A stretch of DNA of 64,000 nt from Altererythrobacter sp. BO-6. GTDB lineage: Bacteria > Pseudomonadota > Alphaproteobacteria > Sphingomonadales > Sphingomonadaceae. The notes below the pieces were generated by a model. The model was not told the origin of the DNA. It worked only from the letters and a program-made list of their open reading frames with translations, and did no database searches. The first letter of the stretch is position 1, and each line of letters begins with the position of its first letter. The DNA is taken from positions 496,001-560,000 of the forward strand of contig NZ_CP049259.1 of NCBI RefSeq assembly GCF_011047315.1. The letters run 5' to 3'. The position numbers and the translations under genes are program-made. Of the stretch, positions 47,111 through 55,229 are shown piece by piece.

Positions 47111-48169
47111 ATGAAGGTTCTTCTGACTGGGCATATGGGTTACATCGGGTCTGTTCTCGCACCCAAGTTACTTGATCAGGGCCATCAAGTTGTTGGCCTC
47201 GACAGCGCACTTTTCGAGGGGTGCAACTTCTTGCCGGAACGGGCCAAGATCGCTTCGGTAGCGGGTGATGTTCGCGAGTTTGTGCAGGATCCGGCAAGGG
47301 CGAACGAGCAACTACACGACATTGATGTTGTCATCCACCTGGCCGCTCTTTCAAACGATCCACTGGGCGATTATCGGCCAGGTCTCACCCAGGAGATCAA
47401 TGCGCAAGCATCGATAGAACTTGCACGATGCGCCAAACGAGCCGGGGTGACTAGATTCGTGTTCGCGTCATCCTGTTCGAATTATGGCGCATCGGGCGAC
47501 GGCTTTATTACCGAGCAAGGTACGCTAAACCCTGTCACTGCTTACGGTCGATCGAAGGTAGAGGCCGAGATCGGCATTTCAATGTTGGCGGACGAGACCT
47601 TCAGTCCAACTTTTCTCCGGGCCTCGACAGCTTATGGCCTGTCCCCGCTAATTCGTATGGACCTCGTGGTGAACAATCTGACCGCTTGGGCATGCACAAC
47701 GGGAGAGGTTCACTTGATGAGCGACGGTTCGCCGTGGCGCCCGATCGTACACGTCGAAGATATCGCTGCAGCATATATCGCTACAATCGAAGCCGACCGT
47801 TCAGAGATCCATAACGAGGTCTTCAACGTCGGCCAGACAACTGAGAATTATCAAATCCGCGAGATCGCAGAGATAGTGCGTGATGTTGTGCCCGGCTCGA
47901 AAATCGGCTTTTCGGACGAGGCGAGTCCCGACGTGCGCAACTATCGGGTGGACTGCAACTACATTGCTCGCAAGTTGCACAACTTCAAGCCGCAGTGGAC
48001 CTGCAAGCGAGGGGTTGAGCAACTCTTCGAAGCCTTCACGTCAAACGGTCTGACGTTCGACCAATTTAACGGGCCGCGTTTCAAGCGCATAGCTCATATG
48101 AAAGAGCAGATAGAGCGGGGGTCGTTTAACGATGACCTGTTTCCGGTGCGCGAAATTGTAAACGTCTGA
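47111..48169 (+). CDS. NAD-dependent sugar epimerase/dehydratase (extended SDR)
   Basis: A 352-aa extended SDR protein acting on a nucleotide sugar. Rossmann motif LLTGHMGYIGSVLAPKLL (GxxGYIG), catalytic Ser in VFASSCSNYG and YGRSK with the catalytic Tyr/Lys pair, plus an RPIVHVEDIA segment near the C-terminal part. ATG 47111 has AAAGGGCGG upstream; the open frame continues to 46841 but that part has no similarity. Whether it is a 4,6-dehydratase, epimerase or reductase is not decided; the neighbouring cytidylyltransferase lacks an obvious dehydratase partner and this is one of two candidates. A 266-bp non-coding gap before it suggests its own promoter. Confidence 0.85.
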   Translation: MKVLLTGHMGYIGSVLAPKLLDQGHQVVGLDSALFEGCNFLPERAKIASVAGDVREFVQDPARANEQLHDIDVVIHLAALSNDPLGDYRPGLTQEINAQASIELARCAKRAGVTRFVFASSCSNYGASGDGFITEQGTLNPVTAYGRSKVEAEIGISMLADETFSPTFLRASTAYGLSPLIRMDLVVNNLTAWACTTGEVHLMSDGSPWRPIVHVEDIAAAYIATIEADRSEIHNEVFNVGQTTENYQIREIAEIVRDVVPGSKIGFSDEASPDVRNYRVDCNYIARKLHNFKPQWTCKRGVEQLFEAFTSNGLTFDQFNGPRFKRIAHMKEQIERGSFNDDLFPVREIVNV

Positions 48170-48172
48170 AAA

Positions 48173-48646
48173 CTAGCCAAATTGGGAAAATGGATTTTGT
48201 CCACACGGTAAATTGCCGTAATACTCAAGCGGTCCGGTCTTCCCACCATCTGTGGCAAAGTAATTCGACTTTATTAGAAATTGAGTAACGGTTGTACGCC
48301 GAAAGTTTTTATACTTCTCAGTCGAGCCAAGAAGCATATCAACCCCTTGTGCCGACAGAGCAGCAGATAAAAGTACAAGCTTATTCAAGCTATCAAGCCG
48401 ATTGCCGTGAAGTTCCGAAACGTAGTCCCTAGCGAAATGTTCTAGCGCAGCAGAGGGAATAGTCGCATCCGGCAAAGCGCGCTTTGTCATTGCGATGACA
48501 AAGTCTTCTTCTCGCGAATAGCCAAGTCTGCCGCCAATGATTGCGGCTCCAGCGAGTGCGCTTGCTCCAAATCCAATGATCAGCTTGCGTCGCGTCGTCC
48601 AAGGTGTCTTGATTTCCATTTTAAATCGCCCAACGTCAGATTTCAT
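48173..48646 (-). CDS. Small Tat-exported partner of the GMC dehydrogenase (copy 1)
   Basis: A 157-aa protein with a twin-arginine signal (TRRKLIIGFGASALAG, helix after RR), which would carry its partner through the Tat system. Ends with CGQNPFSQFG, the same tail as the second copy (CANPFARFS). The layout matches the small subunit of gluconate/fructose/glucose dehydrogenases (PF13618-like hitch-hiker). Its start at 48644-48646 overlaps the GMC stop by 11 bp; another in-frame start (MEIKTPW) is at 48619. Convergent with the SDR gene, 3 bp apart. Confidence 0.78.
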   Translation of the reverse strand: MKSDVGRFKMEIKTPWTTRRKLIIGFGASALAGAAIIGGRLGYSREEDFVIAMTKRALPDATIPSAALEHFARDYVSELHGNRLDSLNKLVLLSAALSAQGVDMLLGSTEKYKNFRRTTVTQFLIKSNYFATDGGKTGPLEYYGNLPCGQNPFSQFG

Positions 48647-50087
48647 TACCCAATTTCAGGGACATGGCGGCACATGTCAGGCTTGGCACCGCCCAGCTCG
48701 TCGTCGGGAATACCGAGGTGCCGACCACCACCAGGTTCCTCAGCTGATGATGCACTTGCCTAGCGTCAACTACAGAAGTCGCGGGATCCATCCCCATACG
48801 CAAAGAGCCCTGTATATGATCAGTGGTGGGGAGAATCCTGCGCAGCTCTATGCTTTCGATGGGCAGCGAAGAGAATATTTCCGGGATTTTGCCAATCGCG
48901 AAATTCAGGCCTTTGATGGCATATTCGGAGAAGCCGCTGTGTCTAATGAAGGGGACTTCCCCGCCATCATCAATGACGGCGTTTTCTTCGTAGAGTAAGT
49001 CCTCCACAGTAATGCCGATCGGTACAACCTGACGGTATCGGTTGGGAGGATCAAGCCGCAAGCCTCCCCACAAGAAGCTGTTGTTGGTCCAATACTGGAC
49101 AGCGCCGTGCTCCGACCGGAAATCGCCATCTATGTAACTGAGTTCGAATCCGGTCGTGGCAGTGCCACCATCAAAATGATCCATGCCATCCAGCATGATC
49201 TCTACAAATGCGAGCATCTTTTCGCCAAGAAATTTACCCGGTCCGCCGCCAAGGATGCCTGACTGCTGCAAGATAAATGGCGAATGAATCCCGTTGGCAC
49301 CTAATACAATCAGATCTCCCCTTACTCTATAGTACCGACCCTCGCTCTCAAATAGGACCGCTTCGGCAGTAGATCCTGATGTCTCGAGCAGCCGCACTCT
49401 CGCTCCCGTGCAGATGGTGAGGTTGGGCGCCTCCCAGACGTCAACCATATCATCGATGGCATAAAATCTGGCGCCAGTCGGGCATAGCGAGCAGGTGCCA
49501 TTATTGCAGCAAGCTCCGCGATTGCGCTCACCGCTTGTAAGTTTAGCTTGTGGAGCGGCAAAAAACGTATTGGGGCGATCCGCCTTGATCAGCCTTTCCG
49601 TGCTGCTGAAATGATGTTGCTTTTGCGGGAAATTTCCTGCCCCTGGGAAAACCTTGCTAACGTCTTCAGCGCCGGCAACTTTCATGATTACTTCAGCTGC
49701 ATGATAATAGTCGGCGATGTCTTGATAAGAAATTGGCCAATCCAGACCTATTCCATATCTGGAATTCAATTCGAAGTCGTTCGGATGCATACGGGCAGCC
49801 ATGCCCTGCCAGCAGTTCGTCCCTCCCCCGAGCCCGATATTAAAATTCCAGTCTTTCTCGCCCTGGTTCTGAATCGTCGAGTTATGATCAATCGCTGAGT
49901 TCTTCTGGTGGTCGAGTTGCCACTGTCGAGAATGATGTCTGCCCCATTCAAGCACCAAAATCCGCTGAGTTGGATGGCGCCTTATATAGTTCCGCAGGAA
50001 AAAGAGTGATCCAAAACCCGAGCCGATCACGATCACATCCCAGCTGTCGCGCTCAAGCTCGCTTGCGGCAGCAACGCTAATCTCCAT
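48636..50087 (-). CDS. GMC-family FAD sugar dehydrogenase with Fe-S motif (copy 1)
   Basis: A 483-aa GMC oxidoreductase. FAD motif VIVIGSGFGSLFFL at residues 18-31; IGLGGGTNCWQGMAARMHPN follows; C193, C194, C199 and C202 in ACCNNGTCSLCPTGARF match the CCx4C pattern that binds a 3Fe-4S cluster in FAD-dependent glucose dehydrogenases. His424 (DHIQGSLRMG) is the expected catalytic base, but the second active-site position, Asn in the paralogue, is Val467 here (SWAVPSLT). It lacks a signal peptide, so export would depend on the small Tat partner. ATG 50085-50087 is preferred over TTG 50117. No cytochrome subunit is in the window. Confidence 0.85.
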   Translation of the reverse strand: MEISVAAASELERDSWDVIVIGSGFGSLFFLRNYIRRHPTQRILVLEWGRHHSRQWQLDHQKNSAIDHNSTIQNQGEKDWNFNIGLGGGTNCWQGMAARMHPNDFELNSRYGIGLDWPISYQDIADYYHAAEVIMKVAGAEDVSKVFPGAGNFPQKQHHFSSTERLIKADRPNTFFAAPQAKLTSGERNRGACCNNGTCSLCPTGARFYAIDDMVDVWEAPNLTICTGARVRLLETSGSTAEAVLFESEGRYYRVRGDLIVLGANGIHSPFILQQSGILGGGPGKFLGEKMLAFVEIMLDGMDHFDGGTATTGFELSYIDGDFRSEHGAVQYWTNNSFLWGGLRLDPPNRYRQVVPIGITVEDLLYEENAVIDDGGEVPFIRHSGFSEYAIKGLNFAIGKIPEIFSSLPIESIELRRILPTTDHIQGSLRMGMDPATSVVDARQVHHQLRNLVVVGTSVFPTTSWAVPSLTCAAMSLKLGNEI

Positions 50088-50241
50088 ATGCGAACTTTCT
50101 TTCCTGCTGACGATCAATCAGTTGCCATGCGCTTATGATGCGGGATCTTCATGAAATCATATCTTCTGCAAAATGCCACCTCAACCTGCTCATAAGCTGT
50201 AGCCAGATCGTAGCTTTCACCGAGGGAGCGTTGTTGCCCTA

Positions 50242-50253
50242 CCCCATTAGGGG
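50242..50253. promoter_or_regulatory. CCCCATTAGGGG palindrome, possible NarL-type operator
   Basis: CCCC-ATTA-GGGG with flanking ta/gg, 155 bp upstream of the GMC gene and 110 bp downstream of the SDR gene stop. It resembles the TACCCNTTANGGGTA-style half-site pair of NarL/FixJ regulators. A regulator of that family is encoded at 33623. One site only; may be chance. Confidence 0.3.
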
Positions 50254-50364
50254 GGGCAGCGGTCAAATTCGCCTTCCGGCAGTTGCACTCGCACCGCGCC
50301 CGCAGGCCCAGAGTTTACAACACGCTAAACGAACGAAACAGCAGCAACACTAGCTGGAATCAGC

Positions 50365-51285
50365 CTAGCCTTTTGCGATGCCAGATCGCCAATCGATCGT
50401 AGATTTGAGACCCGAGTCGAGATCGTGAACCGGCGACCAGCCTGTGGCTGATTTCAGCTTTGTCACGTCAGCGACAATCCGCGGTGGCTCGTCCATTCGA
50501 TCGGCGAGCGCTCCGATTTCAAGCAGGTCCTCACGCCCGCAAAGCTCGGAGGCCCGCTTCGCAAGAGATGCAATTGAGACACCCTTGCCGGTCGCCACGT
50601 TGAACGTACCACTGCTCCCAGTCACGGCAAGGTCCACCAACGCTTCACCCATGTCACCAGAATATCCGAAATCACGGATTGCTCTGCCGCTCGCAGTTTT
50701 GGCCACCTCCCCCTTAAGCATTCGATCCAGCAGTTGGGGTACGAGCCGTTCCGGGTTCTCGTATGGGCCGTACATATAGAACAGTCGCGCCCATGAAAGC
50801 GAACCGCCTGCTCGATCTGCCTGGATATGAGCCTGCTCGGCGAGTTCCGCCTTCGCACGTCCGTATATAGAGGCCGGTGAAATGGGAGTTTCGTCCTCGA
50901 TGCAATCGCTTTCGCTCGGCGCATCGTACTCTGCACATGTACCACATCCAACGATGTGCCCGCCGGTTTCATCCCAATATTCGCGAAATAGTGCCAGGCT
51001 GGCATCGCGCCACGCCAGATTTTCCTGCAAATGCCAAAGCCCCGCTCCTTTTGATCGAGCCCAAGCCGCGTGAATGAGCGCACGAGGCCTGTATTCGGCA
51101 AACAGCTTACGGGCACTGCCTTTCTCGAGAAGGTCTACCGAGTGCCAAGGCACGGCAGAAGGATCGCTGATGCCAGCCTGGGTCCCAATTGCCAACACGT
51201 CGACGTCACGCGATTGCAGCGCGCGCAGCACGGCATGCCCAACAAAGCCACTGGCCCCCGTAACAGCGACCAAATCACGCGCCAT
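50365..51285 (-). CDS. NAD-dependent epimerase/dehydratase family protein
   Basis: A 306-aa extended SDR protein: Rossmann motif VAVTGASGFVGHAVLRAL, CGTCAEYD in place of the usual Ser-containing strand, and YGRAK with catalytic Tyr-x3-Lys (IYGRAKAELAEQ). The catalytic serine is replaced or shifted (GCGTCAEY has Thr/Cys). The RFIVDVTK-like end is usual for reductase/epimerase members acting on 4-keto sugars. Its job is probably a late step (epimerisation or reduction) in CDP-sugar synthesis with the cytidylyltransferase next door; this is inference. Divergent from that gene (51401). Confidence 0.82.
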   Translation of the reverse strand: MARDLVAVTGASGFVGHAVLRALQSRDVDVLAIGTQAGISDPSAVPWHSVDLLEKGSARKLFAEYRPRALIHAAWARSKGAGLWHLQENLAWRDASLALFREYWDETGGHIVGCGTCAEYDAPSESDCIEDETPISPASIYGRAKAELAEQAHIQADRAGGSLSWARLFYMYGPYENPERLVPQLLDRMLKGEVAKTASGRAIRDFGYSGDMGEALVDLAVTGSSGTFNVATGKGVSIASLAKRASELCGREDLLEIGALADRMDEPPRIVADVTKLKSATGWSPVHDLDSGLKSTIDWRSGIAKG

Positions 51286-51400
51286 TTATCCCCTCTCGAT
51301 ATTCAAGCTCTTGCCCCATTCAAGCTAATCCAAATGCGCAAATGATATGACTGCCTCTTACCACTACATTCATTCGATTGCTGCAGCCAAGGGGGCACCG

Positions 51401-52261
51401 ATGAAAGCTGTCATTCTCGCCGGAGGGCTGGGGACTCGCTTGAGTGAGGAAACCTCTATTCGGCCAAAGCCAATGGTTGAGATTGGCGGCAAGCCAATCC
51501 TTTGGCATGTGATGCGACATTACGCGCATTTTGGAATAAAAGAATTCGTCGTATGCTGCGGCTATAAGGGAGAGTACATAAAGGATTATTTCCTTAATTA
51601 CCGTAATATAACCAGCGATTTCACGATTGATCTGGGAAACGGGGAGATCCATTTCAACAATCCCATCGAAGAAGATTGGAAGGTTACTTTGATCGATACG
51701 GGGGCCGATTCAATGACAGGTGGCCGTATTGCGAGAGTACGGCAGGCGATTGGCGACAACCCATTCTGCCTGACCTATGGTGACGGAGTCTCGAACGTCC
51801 CGATCGACCAGTTGCTCGAATACCATGCATCGCATGGCAAATGGGCTACGGTTACTGCAGTTCGCCAACCGGGCCGCTTCGGTGCTTTAGGCATAAGCGA
51901 AGAAGGAATTTCCGTAACTGGTTTCCGCGAAAAGGGTATCGGAGATGGCGGATATATAAATGGCGGTTTTTATGTGTGTGAACCCCAGGTCTTCGATCTT
52001 ATTGAAGATGATGCCACAGTTTGGGAACGCGAGCCGATGGAGCGCCTGGTTGAACTCAGCCAGTTAGTTGCTTTCCGTCATGAGGACTTCTGGCAGTGCA
52101 TGGATACTCTAAGAGACAAGAGCTATCTAGAAGAAGTCTGGGCAAGTCCTGATTGCCCGTGGCGGCTGGTCTATTCGCACTCGTCGAACCACACCGACAA
52201 AAGGGCCCCTGCAAGCGCCGGGCAGCCCATGATGGCAGACCGGATCCTCAAGGCTGTCTAA
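51401..52261 (+). CDS. rfbF: Glucose-1-phosphate cytidylyltransferase
   Basis: Makes CDP-glucose from CTP and glucose-1-phosphate, the first step to CDP-dideoxy or branched sugars. 286 aa. The nucleotidyl-transferase signature LAGGLGTRLSEETSIRPKPM is intact, followed by EIGGKPILWHVMRHYAHFGI, LTYGDGVSNVPID and the sugar-binding INGGFYVCEP. It is about 30 residues longer than most RfbF proteins; the extension (VYSHSSNHTDKRAPASAGQP) is polar. ATG 51401 has AAGGGGGC 5 bp upstream. No typical CDP-glucose 4,6-dehydratase is seen. Confidence 0.92.
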   Translation: MKAVILAGGLGTRLSEETSIRPKPMVEIGGKPILWHVMRHYAHFGIKEFVVCCGYKGEYIKDYFLNYRNITSDFTIDLGNGEIHFNNPIEEDWKVTLIDTGADSMTGGRIARVRQAIGDNPFCLTYGDGVSNVPIDQLLEYHASHGKWATVTAVRQPGRFGALGISEEGISVTGFREKGIGDGGYINGGFYVCEPQVFDLIEDDATVWEREPMERLVELSQLVAFRHEDFWQCMDTLRDKSYLEEVWASPDCPWRLVYSHSSNHTDKRAPASAGQPMMADRILKAV

Positions 52262-52277
52262 ATTGAAATTATCGATG

Positions 52278-52309
52278 CCAGCATAAGCATCTTCAAGCTT
52301 TGATGCTGG
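52278..52309. terminator. Bidirectional terminator hairpin between convergent genes
   Basis: CCAGCAT (52278-52284) pairs with ATGCTGG (52303-52309), and inner AAGC with GCTT, with a 2-nt bulge. It lies between the convergent rfbF and small Tat gene. No clear U-tract, but position and 11 paired bases support a terminator. Confidence 0.5.
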
Positions 52310-52353
52310 AACTGAGAGAAGGTTCTGAGCGCCTCGCAGGTCCCAATATGGCG

Positions 52354-52779
52354 CTAGGAGAACCGCGCGAAAGGGTTGGCGCAGCCCTGTGCCAGCCCGA
52401 TGTATTCGATGCTCTTTTCCGGCGATGACCTCTGGAAAAGCGTTGAGCCAAGCATGAATAAAGTTGTGACTCGACGCTTGAAGTTAAAATATGGTGCCTG
52501 ATCCGAGAGCATTGCATCGAGGGCGTCAAACCCGACCAGCCGCTGGACAGACATAAGCGCCTTGACCTCCAAGACCTCATCAGCGTTGAAATACAGATAA
52601 TCCGCAGCAAATTTTTGTGCGGCGCCTGGCGCAATCGGTTCGCTTGAGAACGCATGCCGGATGAACCCGGCCAAAAAGTCCTCGGGCCTGCCGTTGATTG
52701 CATAGATTCCTCCCGCACCGGCCAGCGCCGCCGTTGCGCCGCCTGCCATTAGCAAGTGTCTGCGGGTTAGTCCGGCCAC
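52354..52779 (-). CDS. Small Tat-exported partner of the GMC dehydrogenase (copy 2)
   Basis: A 141-aa paralogue of the product of 48173-48646. Tat signal LTRRHLLMAGGATAALAGAG, then an all-alpha region (FLAGFIRHAFSSEPIAPGAA) and the conserved tail CANPFARFS. GTG at 52777-52779 with GAGGT before it is the likely start. It lies 7 bp downstream of the GMC gene, the same order as in the first pair. This is the second hitch-hiker subunit. Confidence 0.8.
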   Translation of the reverse strand: MAGLTRRHLLMAGGATAALAGAGGIYAINGRPEDFLAGFIRHAFSSEPIAPGAAQKFAADYLYFNADEVLEVKALMSVQRLVGFDALDAMLSDQAPYFNFKRRVTTLFMLGSTLFQRSSPEKSIEYIGLAQGCANPFARFS

Positions 52780-52786
52780 GGTTACC

Positions 52787-54241
52787 TCATGCCAAGATGT
52801 TCTTTGCTGCGCGAAGCGATAGCGCCGCAGCAGTGAGTGAAGGATTAGCGCTTCCGCAGGTTGGGAATGTCGAAGTCCCGACCACGATCAGGTTGCGAAT
52901 GGCGTGGCTTACCAGATTGTGGTCAACAACCGATTCCTCAATGGATCGGCCCATCCTAAGCGATCCCTGGACATGTCCCATGGTCGGCTCAATGCGGTGG
53001 AACCGGATGCTTTCGACCGGTAATGGCGCAAGTATTTTCGGCAAGCAATCAAGTGCATTCTGCAGCCCGGCCATCGCGTAATCGGAATATCCCTTGAACT
53101 TGACTAACGGCTTGTCACCACCATCGTCGAAGACGCCGTTGTCATGATCGAAAACGTCCTCAACATAGAAAATGAGACCCATGTTTTCGCGCCAACGCCC
53201 AGGTTCCAGACGCAGCCCCTGCTTGAACCCGTTCTGCACGACCATAACAGCAGAGGAATGATCCTTGGAACGCCCGTCCTCCACGATGCCGATATTGAAT
53301 GCTGTGCTGTCAGTTCCGCCGTCGTAGTGATTCAGACCATCGAACATCACTTCCACCGAGGCGAGCATTTTCTCACCCAGATATCGCCCTACCCCATGAC
53401 CGGAAATTCCGGATCGCAACATAATGAAAGCGGAGTGGATGGCGTTTGCGCCCAGGACACAAAGGTCACAGGAAACCGTGTAGTCGCGACCTCTGCTCTG
53501 AAATTGAACGGATTTCGCGACGCCACTGGCTGTTTCGATGTAATGTACCTCGCTGTTTATGCAGATCGAAACCGACGGATGGTCAAGCACATCTGACATT
53601 GAGTTCAGGCCTGTGAACTTGGCGCTTACCGGGCAAAGATTGCAGCTTGAACTGGAACAGCATCGTCCCCGAGATGATACCGAGCGCGAGAGTTTGGCGG
53701 TTGGCATCGGGAAGTGATGCTGGTCACCTGCGGCAACCAGCATTTCGTCCGCAGTCGTCATTCTGTGCGGGGGCTGGGGGTAGTTCGACGAGCCCGGATA
53801 ACTCCTTTCGAGTTCGGGCGACCCTGCAATTAGCATTATACGCTCTGCCTCTTGCCAGTAAGGTACAAGGTCGTCGTATCGGATCGGCCAGTCCGCTCCG
53901 AAACCCAACCGGGTCTTTAGGTCGAAGTCGGTGGGATGAAGACGAGGCGTCAGTCCCCACCAGCAGTTCGTGCTACCGCCCAAACCGATCGTGAAGTCCC
54001 ACGGCTTTTCTACCTCGCCCCCACGACGGAAAGTATCAAGCGGGTCAATCTCTGAATTCTTCTGGTTTTGGAGCTGCCACTCATGGTTGTGGTAGCCACC
54101 TTTCTCCAGGATCAAAACGCGGTCGTGGGGTCTGTTCTGCAGATATTTGTAAAGGAAAAACAAGGATCCGAAGCCAGATCCGATAATCACGACGTCCCAT
54201 GCGGCAGCCGCTGAAGCTTTGTCGGGTGTAACGAACTGCAT
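52787..54241 (-). CDS. GMC-family FAD sugar dehydrogenase with Fe-S motif (copy 2)
   Basis: A 484-aa paralogue of the first GMC protein. FAD motif VVIIGSGFGSLFFL; C194, C195, C200 and C203 in RCCSSSSCNLCPVSAKF again fit the CCx4C cluster motif; active-site pair His423 (GHVQGSLRMG) and Asn466 (SANPSLT) is complete. No signal peptide. Partner gene 7 bp downstream. The two GMC proteins share the same overall layout (WQLQNQKNSEID against WQLDHQKNSAID; IGLGGSTNCWWG against IGLGGGTNCWQG). Substrate is unknown; oxidation of a sugar in the periplasm is the simplest reading. Confidence 0.86.
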   Translation of the reverse strand: MQFVTPDKASAAAAWDVVIIGSGFGSLFFLYKYLQNRPHDRVLILEKGGYHNHEWQLQNQKNSEIDPLDTFRRGGEVEKPWDFTIGLGGSTNCWWGLTPRLHPTDFDLKTRLGFGADWPIRYDDLVPYWQEAERIMLIAGSPELERSYPGSSNYPQPPHRMTTADEMLVAAGDQHHFPMPTAKLSRSVSSRGRCCSSSSCNLCPVSAKFTGLNSMSDVLDHPSVSICINSEVHYIETASGVAKSVQFQSRGRDYTVSCDLCVLGANAIHSAFIMLRSGISGHGVGRYLGEKMLASVEVMFDGLNHYDGGTDSTAFNIGIVEDGRSKDHSSAVMVVQNGFKQGLRLEPGRWRENMGLIFYVEDVFDHDNGVFDDGGDKPLVKFKGYSDYAMAGLQNALDCLPKILAPLPVESIRFHRIEPTMGHVQGSLRMGRSIEESVVDHNLVSHAIRNLIVVGTSTFPTCGSANPSLTAAALSLRAAKNILA

Positions 54242-54269
54242 GGCTCGTTCCTTCAGTAGGCCTCAAGCG

Positions 54270-55226
54270 TCAGACCTTTACCACTTCATCCGGGGCAAAG
54301 CGTAAAACACCGCCTTGAGGTTTCTCCCCTTCATCGTATCTGGAAACGATATCTGGCGCGATTTCCTGTTCGTCCGAGATACGCCGGAAATCTCGCAGCG
54401 CGGTGCCAGTCGAAGCATTATCGACGTTTCTGGCCCCGATCCCATGGCGGACATGTTCGATATCGACGATGCGAAAATCTATGCTGAATCTGGTCATGCC
54501 ACTGACATTGTCGGATGTCGCGTGCAATTGATTGGCCGAAAAAATCACCGCGCCGCCAACCGGCAGAACCATCTGCACCGCTCCCGGATGCTCAAGCGCC
54601 GCGTTGGGTTGAGGGATGCCGCGATTGTCTTCACCCATGCGATGTTGCGCGGCGTTCTTGCGGCCCGTCGCATTCCAATTGTATATGTTGAAGTCGTTTG
54701 ACGAGTTCGCCACCGCACTTTCTACATAATGGGGGTAGAACTCCATCGAACATTCGCGTGTCATCGGGAAAATCGGGAGCCAAAACTGGATCTGCTGCAT
54801 TGGCGCTGACCACCAGGTATCGCGATGGGGCGGCTGCTTGTGCCCTACTCCCGAAACCAGATAGCCGTCGCTACTGACCACACGCATTCGCGGGACATCA
54901 AGATAGGTTCGCCAAGGATCGAATCCCAGCTCGGCCAGATACGCCTTTTGCAGGATCCTTGTTTGCGGATCATGGATGAAGCGCGGCTTCACGTTCGCTG
55001 CACGCGCAACGAAGTCGTCGATGTCGAGAACATGCTGTGCGGTACGCGGGTCATACGGATGGAATGCCTCTTCCACCATTGTGCGCGCGTGTGCGCAAAG
55101 CTCGATACTTGCGGGAGTAGGAGGCAGCAATACAATCTGGCCCCGGTAGATCGCCAACTCTTCCTCTTCGATCGGAGCGTTCAACCCCACCGTGACGGCA
55201 ATAGCGTTCCTGTCGCTTTGTCTCAT
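54270..55226 (-). CDS. 2-oxoglutarate/Fe(II)-dependent oxygenase, phytanoyl-CoA dioxygenase type
   Basis: A 318-aa protein of the PhyH-like group. Iron ligands are H134 and D136 (PPHRDTWWSAP) and probably H235 (ANQLHATSDN); R246 could bind 2-oxoglutarate (TRFSIDFRIV). No signal peptide, so it acts in the cytoplasm. Position in the sugar-tailoring run suggests hydroxylation of a nucleotide sugar or small precursor, but no known substrate can be assigned. 28 bp upstream of the GMC gene and 3 bp downstream of the next gene. Confidence 0.8.
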   Translation of the reverse strand: MRQSDRNAIAVTVGLNAPIEEEELAIYRGQIVLLPPTPASIELCAHARTMVEEAFHPYDPRTAQHVLDIDDFVARAANVKPRFIHDPQTRILQKAYLAELGFDPWRTYLDVPRMRVVSSDGYLVSGVGHKQPPHRDTWWSAPMQQIQFWLPIFPMTRECSMEFYPHYVESAVANSSNDFNIYNWNATGRKNAAQHRMGEDNRGIPQPNAALEHPGAVQMVLPVGGAVIFSANQLHATSDNVSGMTRFSIDFRIVDIEHVRHGIGARNVDNASTGTALRDFRRISDEQEIAPDIVSRYDEGEKPQGGVLRFAPDEVVKV

Positions 55227-55229
55227 TGT

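Noticed and set aside
50135..50353. Small plus-strand frame between GMC copy 1 and the SDR gene
   Set aside because: No ribosome-binding site and no recognisable domain; the region more likely holds a promoter.
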